From an uncultured Clostridium sp. (lineage in GTDB: Bacteria; Bacillota; Clostridia; TANB77; CAG-508): a stretch of 39,116 nt of DNA. Each line of letters starts with the position of its first letter. The stretch's first letter is position 1. The position numbers and the translations under genes were made by a program. Shown in pieces: positions 24,958-32,274 of the stretch. The notes under the pieces were generated by a model, which worked only from the letters and a program-made list of their open reading frames with translations, did not search any database and had not been told where the DNA came from. The stretch spans positions 1 through 39,116 of the forward strand of contig CAKNNA010000014.1 of NCBI GenBank assembly GCA_930989765.1. Direction: 5' to 3'.

Positions 24958-25179
24958 TCACTCCTGAATATTTTTTTCTTTTAATTTTTTATTTTCATTT
25001 TCTAATAATCTATTTGCATAATTTACTGCAAACTCTTTACTATGTAACTTTTCTAATGGTTCTAAAAACATTTTAAAAGTATTCAAGTTAATATTGTCTT
25101 TGTTTGCTGAATTTAATAAATTGTGCAATCCAATTAATGCAAATGCTTCTACTTGTTTATAATTGTATAAACTTCCCAC
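24958..25179 (-). CDS. hypothetical helical protein
   Basis: A 73-residue protein (GTG start at 25179 with GGAGG 6 bases upstream), reading MGSLYNYKQVEAFALIGLHN and later 'NYANRLLENENKKLKEK'. All-helical with a charged end. It begins one base after the stop of the HTH gene, so translation is probably coupled. I do not recognise a family. Confidence 0.6.
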   Translation of the reverse strand: MGSLYNYKQVEAFALIGLHNLLNSANKDNINLNTFKMFLEPLEKLHSKEFAVNYANRLLENENKKLKEKNIQE

Positions 25180-25180
25180 T

Positions 25181-25612
25181 TTACACCTCCACTTTTATAA
25201 ATTTCGGAACATCATAACTTCTTCCCAATTCTTTTCTAAATTCATAACCGTTTCTTTTTTTATTATAAGTAAATGCACTTTTATTCCAATTCCTATATGC
25301 CATATTAGACAATCTCTTCTTTTTTGAAAGTTCTGCTGTTGCTTGATTGTGCATATTCCTTAAATCAATGTTGTCTTTATCTTTTTTTCTTTTTATTACT
25401 TCTCTTTTGTATTTCATATACTTTTTTGTCTTTTCGTTATGATTTTTTTTATTTTTAGTCTTTCTATTTACTTTCTCTTTTTTATATCTTTTGTCTTTCT
25501 GTAATACCTGTGTAACTGCACTCTTTGAAATATTAAGTTCTTTTGCTATTTCTACAGGTTTTAATTTTTCTATAAAATATTTATTTATTATTGTTTCTTT
25601 ATTATTTTTCAT
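25181..25612 (-). CDS. HTH-containing element protein
   Basis: A 143-residue very basic protein. An N-terminal sigma-like HTH (~5-45: 'KYFIEKLKPVEIAKELNISK', 'SAVTQVLQKDKRY') is followed by a lysine-rich linker and a conserved-looking end 'KRNGYEFRKELGRSYDVPKF'. It probably binds DNA and regulates the element. GGAGAG lies 6 bases before the ATG at 25612. Downstream genes are coupled to it. Confidence 0.65.
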   Translation of the reverse strand: MKNNKETIINKYFIEKLKPVEIAKELNISKSAVTQVLQKDKRYKKEKVNRKTKNKKNHNEKTKKYMKYKREVIKRKKDKDNIDLRNMHNQATAELSKKKRLSNMAYRNWNKSAFTYNKKRNGYEFRKELGRSYDVPKFIKVEV

Positions 25613-25655
25613 TAGTATCTCTCCTTCATTTACTTAACTTTTTGCTAACACTTTT

Positions 25656-25805
25656 TTAAGTCGATGAAACTAATGAGCTGTTTTTTCTCATTTTTTCTTT
25701 GTGCTTTTGAGCTTTTATTATTCGCTTTTTAAAGTTATTAATTCTTTTTCTTTGTATCATTTGTATTTTTTTCTTCCTTAAATTCTTGACTAATTTTTGA
25801 TACAT
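25656..25805 (-). CDS. small highly basic peptide
   Basis: A 49-residue frame with GGAG 8 bases before its ATG: MYQKLVKNLRKKKIQMIQRK, later 'NNFKKRIIKAQKHKEKMRKN'. More than 40% Lys/Arg, predicted helical, which suggests nucleic acid binding. It sits between the HTH gene and the HTH_16-like gene on the same strand. It may be a real small gene of the element; support is only the ribosome site and composition. Confidence 0.45.
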   Translation of the reverse strand: MYQKLVKNLRKKKIQMIQRKRINNFKKRIIKAQKHKEKMRKNSSLVSST

Positions 25806-25861
25806 TTTTTCAACTCCTTTCACTAATTAAGGTCTTGAGTTTTTATCTAAAATCGGACAAA

Positions 25862-26062
25862 TTATGAAAATTTTTTTAAATTTTTTTGTCTTTCTCTATT
25901 TTTAGTTAGTGTTTTATATATTTCTAATTTAATTTCTTGTTTTAAATCTTCATCTATTCTTCCATTGATTTTGCTATATTTATTTAATAAATTGTCGTAT
26001 GTATATATAATTTCCATTACTTCATCATCTGTCATATTAAAATTTTTAAAAATCATTTTCAT
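25862..26062 (-). CDS. HTH_16-like protein (Tn916 Orf8-type)
   Basis: About 66 residues, 'DDEVMEIIYTYDNLLNKYSK' then 'GRIDEDLKQEIKLEIYKTL', which fits the short helical HTH_16-type proteins that accompany sigma-like factors in Tn916-family elements and resembles region 2 of a sigma factor. Several ATGs lie close together (26065, 26062, 26056); 26062 has the best spacing to AAAGG. It overlaps the end of the sigma-like gene, so translation is coupled. Confidence 0.65.
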   Translation of the reverse strand: MKMIFKNFNMTDDEVMEIIYTYDNLLNKYSKINGRIDEDLKQEIKLEIYKTLTKNRERQKNLKKFS

Positions 26063-26495
26063 CATTTCCTTTCAATTTTAAATATTGCATTTTCAATTTT
26101 TCTAATGCTCTCTTTCTTGTTTTTCTTGCTGTATCTGGTTTAATATTCAATTCTTTTGCAACTACTTTGTCCGTTTTTTCATTAACTTCTCCATTTTCAT
26201 CTTTTTCCATATAATAAGAAAAAAGCACTAACCTTTCCTTTTTAGTTAATGCTTTTGAAATTTTTATTAAATATGGATCATCAAATATTTTTTCAAAGTT
26301 AGAGGCACAAACTTCCCCATCAATTTTTTCTGTTACTGTTTTTTCAATATTTTCTTCTGATATTAAAAGTTCCTCATCTATCATATCTATATCATCTTCT
26401 AAATATGTATAGTCATTTTTTCTTAAGTAATCATATCTTGATCTTCTTGCTATTGTGATTAATGCTGCCTTTTCTTTGTTGCTTAATATATACAA
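26046..26495 (-). CDS. sigma-70 region 4-like factor of a conjugative element
   Basis: A 149-residue protein. The C-terminal part is a region-4 HTH: 'ALTKKERLVLFSYYMEKDEN', 'KVVAKELNIKPDTARKTRKR', 'ALEKLKMQYL'. The N-terminal part is acidic. This is the pattern of Tn916 Orf7-type regulators that, together with HTH_16 proteins, switch element genes. TTG start at 26495 with AGAGGG 6 bases upstream. Heads the minus-strand module 26495 to 24082. Confidence 0.72.
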   Translation of the reverse strand: MYILSNKEKAALITIARRSRYDYLRKNDYTYLEDDIDMIDEELLISEENIEKTVTEKIDGEVCASNFEKIFDDPYLIKISKALTKKERLVLFSYYMEKDENGEVNEKTDKVVAKELNIKPDTARKTRKRALEKLKMQYLKLKGNDENDF

Positions 26496-26840
26496 TATAA
26501 TCCCTCTTCCAGGAACTTATGATTTATATCATTAGTCCAAAAAGGGAGAATTAATTTAAACATTTTTATTCAAATTCAATTATTCTCACATATTTTCACC
26601 ACCTTCATATCAAAATTTTAAAAGTATATTCATTGTTTTTGCCTTTTGTTTTCCTATTACTTTTGTAACTCCCTTTTAAAACTTTGATACAAAGTTCCTG
26701 AGGGTATATTAATATGATTTTTCTTAAATCAATAAAAATGTGTATAAAAAAAGGAAAATGTGGACAAAAAAAGATATAATTATCATCTAATTTCATTTCT
26801 TATATTATTTTGAATATATTATATTGTATGGCTCAGTTTG
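26496..26840. other. gene-free stretch
   Basis: I see no convincing gene. A short hairpin (AACTTTG/CAAAGTT near 26682-26698) is the only clear structure. The leader of the sigma-like gene and the 0A-box cluster that follows probably account for part of it. It is a candidate place for the right end of the recombinase-bearing element, but no repeat of the cotJC junction is visible here. Confidence 0.4.
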
Positions 26841-26844
26841 TCTT

Positions 26845-26871
26845 TTCGACATTATTCGACACAAAACGACA
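26845..26871. promoter_or_regulatory. three 0A-box-like sites in 10-bp phase
   Basis: TTCGACA (26845-26851), TTCGACA (26855-26861) and AACGACA (26865-26871); the complement TGTCGAA is the Spo0A box. Repeats exactly 10 bp apart match the tandem binding mode of Spo0A. They lie about 60 bp upstream of the -35 box of the Spo0A-like gene. Confidence 0.65.
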
Positions 26872-26932
26872 CAATTAAGTTGTAGAGTGCATTTCAAAGG
26901 AAAAATTATTGACAAAAACTTACAGTTTTCTA

Positions 26933-26961
26933 TTGAATTTACATAAATTGTATGCTATAAT
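26933..26961 (+). promoter_or_regulatory. promoter of the Spo0A-like gene
   Basis: TTGAAT (26933-26938), a 17-bp spacer and TATAAT (26956-26961). Transcription would begin at about 26968, which rules out the upstream in-frame start at 26909. Confidence 0.65.
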
Positions 26962-26998
26962 GTTGGCAAAAATAGTAAAAACATTTGTGAGGCTAATT

Positions 26999-27730
26999 AT
27001 GGTTAATGTACTTATCGGTAGTAAGAATACAACAGAACTTGATATTCTTTACCAAAAACTTGCAAATGATAAAAATTATAGAGTGGAAAATGTTAATACT
27101 GGTAAAGATACAATAATTATGTATCTTAAAACAAATCCAGATATACTAATTTTGGATAACAGTTTACCAGATATGTCTATTGAAGAAGTTGTAAGGAGAT
27201 TATCTTCTAATCCCTTAGAAAGAAAAAAATGTAATACAGTTTTGACATTACCACTAGATTATAATATTAAAATGAATAGATATGAAAAAATTAGTCAAGT
27301 TGTCTATAAACCTTTTGTAGAAAAACACTTGAGTAATGTAGTCAAAGAAATGGCAGTAGACTTTAATACTCCAGATTTAGAGGTTGGCGAGGTTGATGAA
27401 TTATTGCAATCTTTAAACTTTAATTGTCTTTCTGGGGGGTATAGATACATAAGAAAGGCTATTACATATTGTTATTATAGACCTGAAGAATTAGAATATC
27501 TTAAAAATATATTGAATTATCTTTCATACGAATTTAATACTACATATTCACAAGTTAGAGATTCTATGTATGCTTGTATTAGACCATTTAAAAATGCTAG
27601 TGATTATAATTGTCCAAAAGAACTATTTGATGCTTTGCATAATCATGGTTATAGGCTTTCATTAAAGGATTTCCTTGAGGTAGTAGTTTTGTATTTAATA
27701 CGCACAAAGAAAAAAGGCAGATTGTTCTAA
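26999..27730 (+). CDS. Spo0A-like response regulator with degenerate receiver
   Basis: A 243-residue protein. Receiver domain (~1-120): the phosphoacceptor Asp is kept in 'DILILDNSLPDMS' and the lysine in 'VVYKPF', but the acidic pair is replaced by 'IGSKN', so classical phosphorylation is doubtful. C-terminal domain (~135-243) follows Spo0A_C: 'LLQSLNFNCLSGGYRYIRKA' matches the 'G-x-x-Y-hR-x-AI' helix and 'TTYSQVRDSMYACIRPF' the 'T-x-S-x-VExAIRxAI' recognition helix, with changed contact residues. The ATG at 26999 follows GAGG. It is probably a paralog rather than the master Spo0A and may read similar but not identical boxes. Convergent with the radical SAM gene. Confidence 0.75.
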   Translation: MVNVLIGSKNTTELDILYQKLANDKNYRVENVNTGKDTIIMYLKTNPDILILDNSLPDMSIEEVVRRLSSNPLERKKCNTVLTLPLDYNIKMNRYEKISQVVYKPFVEKHLSNVVKEMAVDFNTPDLEVGEVDELLQSLNFNCLSGGYRYIRKAITYCYYRPEELEYLKNILNYLSYEFNTTYSQVRDSMYACIRPFKNASDYNCPKELFDALHNHGYRLSLKDFLEVVVLYLIRTKKKGRLF

Positions 27731-27757
27731 ATTTTAGAATAATCCGCCCTTTTTTTA
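27716..27757. terminator. terminator of the Spo0A-like gene (bidirectional)
   Basis: 14-base arms 27716-27729 and 27735-27748 pair with two bulges or mismatches and are followed by CTTTTTTT on the plus strand. The stem includes the last codons of the Spo0A-like gene and reaches the stop of the opposing radical SAM gene. Confidence 0.7.
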
Positions 27758-29266
27758 TACATTCATTTTTTTGTAATCTTTATAATCATTAATAATGCCA
27801 TCATATCTAACTTGTGTTTGTTCTCTAATAATTGTATTCATCTTGTCCCCAATCATTCTTCTTGCTTCTAAGAAATCTTCTTTTGGTATCTCTTTTGCAA
27901 TAAAATTAAATGCTGGTACATTTTCATTTAAAGTTTCCTTTGATTTTTTAATAATATCAAGTCCGTTCATATTTGTTCCTTCAAAATCATATTTAGCAAA
28001 AACCATTTCTGGAACATATTTTATAATTTTGTTATATGTATCTTCTGGTGTATCAGCTGTTGCTACAACATCGACACCATTAATTTTATCTAATATTCCT
28101 GTTACTTGATTTCTTGTTTCTTCGTTATCATCTGCGACAATAACTCTTATTTTATCTTCTATTCTTTTATTTTCCCAGTTTAATTCCTTCCATATCATCT
28201 CTTGTTGTTTAGGTTTGAATGAAACACATACTGGTACAAATTCTCCATACTTATTATTTTTACTTTGGTTTGTGCAAGGAGTGTTTTCGTCCATTTTATG
28301 AGCTCTTAATTCATTCGTTGGTGAATCATCCCATACAATTTTTCCATCATAGTACCTGGCAATGGCGTATGGTGTACCAATCATTAAAGAACATACTCTT
28401 AACATTCCGTTTGGGTGTATTAATATTCTTGAACCAGTTTTACAAGAACAATAACCATAATATGCTGGGTTTTCATCAAATTTTTCTTTTGTAGTAAATG
28501 ATTGTGGTATTCTAACTGGTATTTTATATTCATTATTATCTACTTTATCTTCAATTTCATTCCATACCCTAAACCAGTCTTTTATGCTTATGTCAAGGTT
28601 ACCACTAAAACAATCTCTTGGAACTCCTGTTTTAAATAAGTTATGAAAATTTATTCTTTCTATTCCTAAATCTTCTGCAAATTTTATCATTCTATCAAGA
28701 TATAGATTACCATCTTCATCTCTTTCTATTAAGAATTTGCTAATACAAGCAGTTATATCAATATTATATCCAAGCTCTTTTGCTCTTTTAATATTTTTAA
28801 CACACTTGTCAAATGATCCATAACCTCTAATTGGATCATTAATTTCTTTGTTTGGTCCGTCTATACTAAAAGTTATTTCGTCTAGCATTTTAAATTCTGG
28901 TTGCTCTAATAAGCTACTATTGAATTGTCCATTTGTATCAATACGAACATACTCGTATCCTAATTCTTTTGCTTTTTTTATTAGTTCTAATAATGGTCTG
29001 TTTTGTTGTTTAATTCCATATAATGTTGGTTCTCCACCCATTAGAGTTAACTTAACAGCACCCATTTCTCTAAAATCACTTAATAGTTTAATTGCATCAT
29101 CAAAATCCACTTCTTTTTTCTCTATTTGAAATGCTATTTCAGTTTTATACAAACATTGTTCACATCTCAAATTGCAATCATCAATTATATAAAAGAATAT
29201 TTGTCTTAAGTTTGTTTTAAAATAATCTTTAAATTTCTGATCCATTTTAAAATACATAGTCTTCAC
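27755..29266 (-). CDS. radical SAM/SPASM-like protein fused to a receiver-like domain
   Basis: A 503-residue protein. Residues ~20-230 are a radical SAM core: 4Fe-4S motif 'CNLRCEQC' (CxxxCxxC), 'LTLMGGEPTLYG', 'VRIDTNGQF', 'EITFSIDGPNKEIND'. Residues ~265-360 have extra cysteines ('YGYCSCKTGSRILIHPNG', 'LRVCSLM', 'TPCTNQ', 'VPVCVSF') like a SPASM/twitch domain for auxiliary clusters. Residues ~375-495 resemble a receiver ('IRVIVADDNEETRNQVTGIL', 'NMNGLDIIKKS') but the phosphoacceptor position reads 'MVFAKYDF', with Lys where Asp is expected. This fusion is unusual and points to a regulated peptide- or protein-modifying enzyme. GAGGTG ribosome site; LysR gene upstream on the same strand. Confidence 0.82.
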   Translation of the reverse strand: MKTMYFKMDQKFKDYFKTNLRQIFFYIIDDCNLRCEQCLYKTEIAFQIEKKEVDFDDAIKLLSDFREMGAVKLTLMGGEPTLYGIKQQNRPLLELIKKAKELGYEYVRIDTNGQFNSSLLEQPEFKMLDEITFSIDGPNKEINDPIRGYGSFDKCVKNIKRAKELGYNIDITACISKFLIERDEDGNLYLDRMIKFAEDLGIERINFHNLFKTGVPRDCFSGNLDISIKDWFRVWNEIEDKVDNNEYKIPVRIPQSFTTKEKFDENPAYYGYCSCKTGSRILIHPNGMLRVCSLMIGTPYAIARYYDGKIVWDDSPTNELRAHKMDENTPCTNQSKNNKYGEFVPVCVSFKPKQQEMIWKELNWENKRIEDKIRVIVADDNEETRNQVTGILDKINGVDVVATADTPEDTYNKIIKYVPEMVFAKYDFEGTNMNGLDIIKKSKETLNENVPAFNFIAKEIPKEDFLEARRMIGDKMNTIIREQTQVRYDGIINDYKDYKKMNV

Positions 29267-29332
29267 CTCATTTTATATAATATAGTGTTTAAATTATATA
29301 ATAGGTTATGGACCATGTAAATTGAAACTTTT

Positions 29333-29377
29333 GGGAGTAATCCCCTTCATTTTTAGGGGTAAAAAAAGAATACCCCC
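29333..29377 (-). promoter_or_regulatory. alternating G/C tracts in the leader of the radical SAM gene
   Basis: Four tracts occur: GGGAG (29333-29337), CCCC (29342-29345), GGGG (29356-29359) and CCCCC (29373-29377). Adjacent tracts can pair in mutually exclusive ways, which suits a switch or attenuator, and they stand out in this AT-rich DNA. Alternatively it is only the terminator of the LysR gene. Confidence 0.4.
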
Positions 29378-29398
29378 TATGGATATTCTAAATTTTAA

Positions 29399-30304
29399 TT
29401 AATTTTTCTTTTTTAAATAATCCTTAATAAATGCTTTGTCTACTTTTGTTAATCTATTTTTTAAATATACTATATTAATGCTATTTGATGGTAACTTTAT
29501 AGGCATTTTAACCTCATATAATTCGCCATTCTCTATTGCTTGTTTAGCTGCATCTTTCATTACATAGGCAATACCTACTCCACCTTTTGCTGCACTTATT
29601 CTTTGTTCTGTTGTTGGACATTTTAAAGTTACTTTCATATCTATTTTAAATTCTTTTAATGTGTTTAATAACCTATTTGTTGAAACTCTATCGTCATAAC
29701 TTAAAACATATCTATAATTCTTCATATCTTCAACTTTTTTAATATCTATTGGTTTGTTTGATACAAATATGTTTTCTATTTTCTCTATTTCATCAATTTC
29801 AATTTCATCTTTATATTCATCTGGAATTGTATCTAAAATAATAAATTCCATTTCATTATTTTTTAGTTCTTCTATCATCTTTCTGCTGTTAGATTCTGTA
29901 TCTAACTTTATTTCAATATTAGGAAAGTCTTGTGTTAGTTTAATAAGTCTAGGCATTAAAAAAAATTCAGTTATATGTGATGGACATCCTATAGATAACT
30001 TACCATTTTCTAAACTGTTACCACACTCAATAATATTGGGAATAAAATCACATAATGAAACTATCTTTTTAGCTTCTGGGTATATTTCTTCTCCCTTTTC
30101 TGTTATTTTTAGTCCATTATTTGAACCCTTATGTTTTCTATAAAATAATTGTACTCCTAATTGCTTTTCTAGTGAATTTATATCATTACTTATAGTTTTA
30201 TCTGTTGTATCCATTTTTTCTGCAGCTTCTGCAAAACTTTTTGATTCTGCTACTATTACAAAAGTCTTGTATAAGCTCGGATTTATACTTACTTGATTAG
30301 ACAT
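29399..30304 (-). CDS. LysR-family transcriptional regulator
   Basis: A 301-residue protein. N-terminal winged HTH (~8-70: 'YKTFVIVAESKSFAEAAEKM', 'TISNDINSLEKQLGVQLFYR') and a periplasmic-binding-like effector domain (~95-300: 'GKLSIGCPSHITEFFLMPRL', 'VLSYDDRVSTNRLL', 'AAKGGVGIAYVMKDAAKQ'). The length is normal. It precedes the radical SAM gene on the same strand with a 132-bp gap containing the G/C-tract element, so it may control that gene. The effector is unknown. Confidence 0.92.
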   Translation of the reverse strand: MSNQVSINPSLYKTFVIVAESKSFAEAAEKMDTTDKTISNDINSLEKQLGVQLFYRKHKGSNNGLKITEKGEEIYPEAKKIVSLCDFIPNIIECGNSLENGKLSIGCPSHITEFFLMPRLIKLTQDFPNIEIKLDTESNSRKMIEELKNNEMEFIILDTIPDEYKDEIEIDEIEKIENIFVSNKPIDIKKVEDMKNYRYVLSYDDRVSTNRLLNTLKEFKIDMKVTLKCPTTEQRISAAKGGVGIAYVMKDAAKQAIENGELYEVKMPIKLPSNSINIVYLKNRLTKVDKAFIKDYLKKKN

Positions 30305-30420
30305 AATATATCTCCTAAAATCAATTTTACTTTATAAAACTAAAGTAATTACTCACTTATTATAACACATTATGTCAATTTTGTAAATACTTTCTTTCCT
30401 TGTTTTTATTGATCTTTAAG

Positions 30421-30957
30421 CTAGTTTCTAGTTTTATTATATAATAATTCTGCTTTTCTTACATTAAATTCTTCCCCTGTTTTTAAATTTAACATTTTTA
30501 CATATTCTATTAAATTTTCTATACTTTGATTTTCTCCATCTTTTGTTTCTAATTCCAAAAAGTTTCCTAAATTTTTCACTTCTTGAATATATGCTACATA
30601 CTGTTTATTTTCATACATATAATTATTATAGGTTAATCTAAGAAATTTTGTATAACCTAACATATTTAAGTGCATTTCTACATCTTCAATACTATCTACT
30701 TTTAATATAGTTTTTTCAATATTATTAGACACGTTCTTCTTGCAAATTATTTTTTTATCATTTTCATTTACATACCTTATTACCAATGAATCTGTTATTT
30801 TCCCATTTGTTACTGAAAAATCACCTGTTTTTGTATTGTGCATATACATATCGTCTATAATAAATTCTTTTTTGAAAATAAATTTTTTTCTTTCTAATTC
30901 TTTTCTTATATCCAAAACATTGTTATATATTTGGCATGTTATTTCTAATTCTTTCAT
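30421..30957 (-). CDS. CYTH-domain protein (class IV adenylate cyclase/triphosphatase-like)
   Basis: A 178-residue protein with the CYTH layout: N-terminal 'MKELEITCQI' (ExE-type strand), 'DSLVIRYVNENDKKIICKKN' (basic triphosphate-binding strands), 'MLGYTKFLRL' and 'EVKNLGNFLELE' (acidic metal-binding strand). CYTH enzymes act on nucleoside or inorganic triphosphates; CyaB-type members make cAMP. The ATG at 30957 has GGAGGA 4 bases upstream; the earlier ATG overlaps that site. A signalling role in the island is inference. Confidence 0.7.
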   Translation of the reverse strand: MKELEITCQIYNNVLDIRKELERKKFIFKKEFIIDDMYMHNTKTGDFSVTNGKITDSLVIRYVNENDKKIICKKNVSNNIEKTILKVDSIEDVEMHLNMLGYTKFLRLTYNNYMYENKQYVAYIQEVKNLGNFLELETKDGENQSIENLIEYVKMLNLKTGEEFNVRKAELLYNKTRN

Positions 30958-30991
30958 AAGTTCCTCCATTAATATAATAACACATATATTG

Positions 30992-31027
30992 AAACAGAAA
31001 AAGAGTCTACTGACCCTTTTTCTGTTT
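30992..31027 (-). terminator. terminator after the receiver gene
   Basis: AAACAGAAAAAG (30992-31003) pairs with the CTTTTTCTGTTT arm ending at 31027, with an inner GTC/GAC. It lies 30 bases downstream of the receiver stop. Confidence 0.6.
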
Positions 31028-31056
31028 TACTTATCTTAATGATTTAAAAAACTTAA

Positions 31057-31506
31057 TTAAGAAAATTTCTCTTTTAGGTTCTTTTCTCCTGGTTTCAAAT
31101 TCTTTTTGTTTTTCTTCATCTTCTTTTCTGAATCTGCAAAATTATTTATGTATTCATTTATTCTACTTGCATTAATCGGCTTGTATTCAATATAAAACCC
31201 TAGATCTCTTGATTTAATGACTAACGAACTATCCCTATCAGCTGTTACCAATATAAATTGTGGTTTCTTTTCAATAGAAGTATTTGTCATCACTTCTTCT
31301 ATAACTTCTAAGCCAGTCTTTTTAGGCATTTGCATATCAGTAAATACAATATCTGGTTTTAAATTTAATATTGCATTTATTTCATCTTCTCCGTTAAAAA
31401 CACTTTCTATTTTTTCAACATTTGGATTTTCCTCTATTACTGACTTCATATTTCTTACTATTATCTCCATATCATCAGCAACTACTACCTTTATTTTTCT
31501 CTCCAC
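31057..31506 (-). CDS. stand-alone response regulator receiver
   Basis: A 149-residue CheY-like protein with no output domain. The acidic pair is in 'VVVADDMEIIVR', the phosphoacceptor in 'PDIVFTDMQMPKKTGLEVIE', the Thr in 'FILVTADRD' and the Lys in 'IEYKPI'. All residues needed for phosphorylation are present. A lysine-rich tail (~125-149) follows. It overlaps the upstream sigma-like HTH gene by 32 bases, so the two are coupled and may interact. No histidine kinase is in the window. Confidence 0.88.
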   Translation of the reverse strand: MERKIKVVVADDMEIIVRNMKSVIEENPNVEKIESVFNGEDEINAILNLKPDIVFTDMQMPKKTGLEVIEEVMTNTSIEKKPQFILVTADRDSSLVIKSRDLGFYIEYKPINASRINEYINNFADSEKKMKKNKKNLKPGEKNLKEKFS

Positions 31507-31849
31507 TATTATTCATCTCCATTCTACACTCATTGATTATATTTTTTACAATTAAATTATCTTTTGTGTCTGTATATTTTAGTAACTTACGTTTCATACT
31601 ATATACAGAATTTCTTATCGCTGAATCACTACATCCGTAAATCTGTGCAATTTGCTTAAATCTTAAAGGTTTTCTACCATTTATATTAAGTCCATAGTAC
31701 AACATAAATCTTTCTTTTTCATTTTCTGTGGCTGTATCATCTTTGTCTATTAAATTCATTATTTTTGCTTTTTGACTATTGTTAAGTTTTTCTTTGGTTA
31801 GTAGTTCTAGTAATTCTTCTCTAATCAAAATTGTTTCATCTTCTACCAT
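31475..31849 (-). CDS. sigma region 4-like HTH protein
   Basis: A 124-residue protein. The C-terminal part reads 'RFMLYYGLNINGRKPLRFKQ', 'IAQIYGCSDSAIRNSVYSMK', 'RKLLKY', which fits sigma region 4 ('RF.LYYGL..g....F.qIA..yg.S.s.IR..v...krKL'). No region 2 is present, so it cannot act as a full sigma factor alone. It overlaps the receiver gene. Divergent from the XRE gene across the operator at 31873-31895. Confidence 0.68.
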   Translation of the reverse strand: MVEDETILIREELLELLTKEKLNNSQKAKIMNLIDKDDTATENEKERFMLYYGLNINGRKPLRFKQIAQIYGCSDSAIRNSVYSMKRKLLKYTDTKDNLIVKNIINECRMEMNNSGEKNKGSSC

Positions 31850-31872
31850 AAAATTTCACCCTTTCTATTTAT

Positions 31873-31895
31873 TTTGACAAACTGGGTTTGTCGAA
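31873..31895. promoter_or_regulatory. operator with a 0A-box-like half in the divergent promoter
   Basis: TTTGACAAA and TTTGTCGAA form an inverted repeat (8 of 9 match) around CTGGG; the right half contains the Spo0A box TGTCGAA (31889-31895). It lies between the sigma-like HTH and XRE genes and overlaps TTGACA-type promoter sequence. It could bind Spo0A-like protein or the XRE protein. Confidence 0.5.
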
Positions 31896-31953
31896 TAGAT
31901 TAAAAAAATATTATACAATGTTTAATGGAAAAATTGTGAAAGGAGAAACATTC

Positions 31954-32217
31954 GTGGGAACTATAAGAAAATTAGATGATAATGTTAATATCATTGGCAC
32001 AAATCTTAAACGAATACGAGAAGATCGTGGACTTTCTCAATATGATTTATGCTGTAAATTAGAATTACTTGGTGTAACAATGTATAAAGCTGATATTTAT
32101 GAAATTGAAAATAACAAAAGGTTAGTCAAAGATTTTGAATCTAAAGCACTTTGTATTGCATTAGGTGTTACTCTTGACGAACTTTATTCTGATACTGATA
32201 AATATTTTGAACACTAA
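31954..32217 (+). CDS. XRE-family HTH regulator
   Basis: An 87-residue protein. HTH at ~10-70: 'IGTNLKRIREDRGLSQYDLC', 'GVTMYKADIYEIENNKRLVK', 'ALCIALGVTLDELY'. I chose the GTG at 31954, 8 bases after AGGAG; the longer frame to 31888 would run through the operator and promoter. A strong terminator follows. Probably autoregulated from the adjoining inverted repeat (inference). Confidence 0.8.
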   Translation: MGTIRKLDDNVNIIGTNLKRIREDRGLSQYDLCCKLELLGVTMYKADIYEIENNKRLVKDFESKALCIALGVTLDELYSDTDKYFEH

Positions 32218-32238
32218 TTAGAATATTAGTGTTTTTTT
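32210..32238 (+). terminator. terminator of the XRE gene
   Basis: AACACTAAT (32210-32218) pairs perfectly with ATTAGTGTT (32225-32233), followed by TTTTT. Confidence 0.8.
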
Positions 32239-32274
32239 GTTATCTTCAAATTACACATTTTCTTTAAATATTCC

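Noticed and set aside
26605..26796. 63-codon minus-strand frame in the gap before the 0A boxes
   Set aside because: No ribosome site at a useful distance, odd composition and no recognisable motif.
22015..26900. The missing 3' half of cotJC at the right side of the recombinase module
   Set aside because: No frame in this stretch resembles the CotJC C-terminal half; if it exists it lies outside the window.
26909..26998. Upstream in-frame start for the Spo0A-like protein
   Set aside because: The extra 30 residues run through a good TTGAAT-17-TATAAT promoter, and the receiver homology begins at MVNVLIG after a GAGG site.
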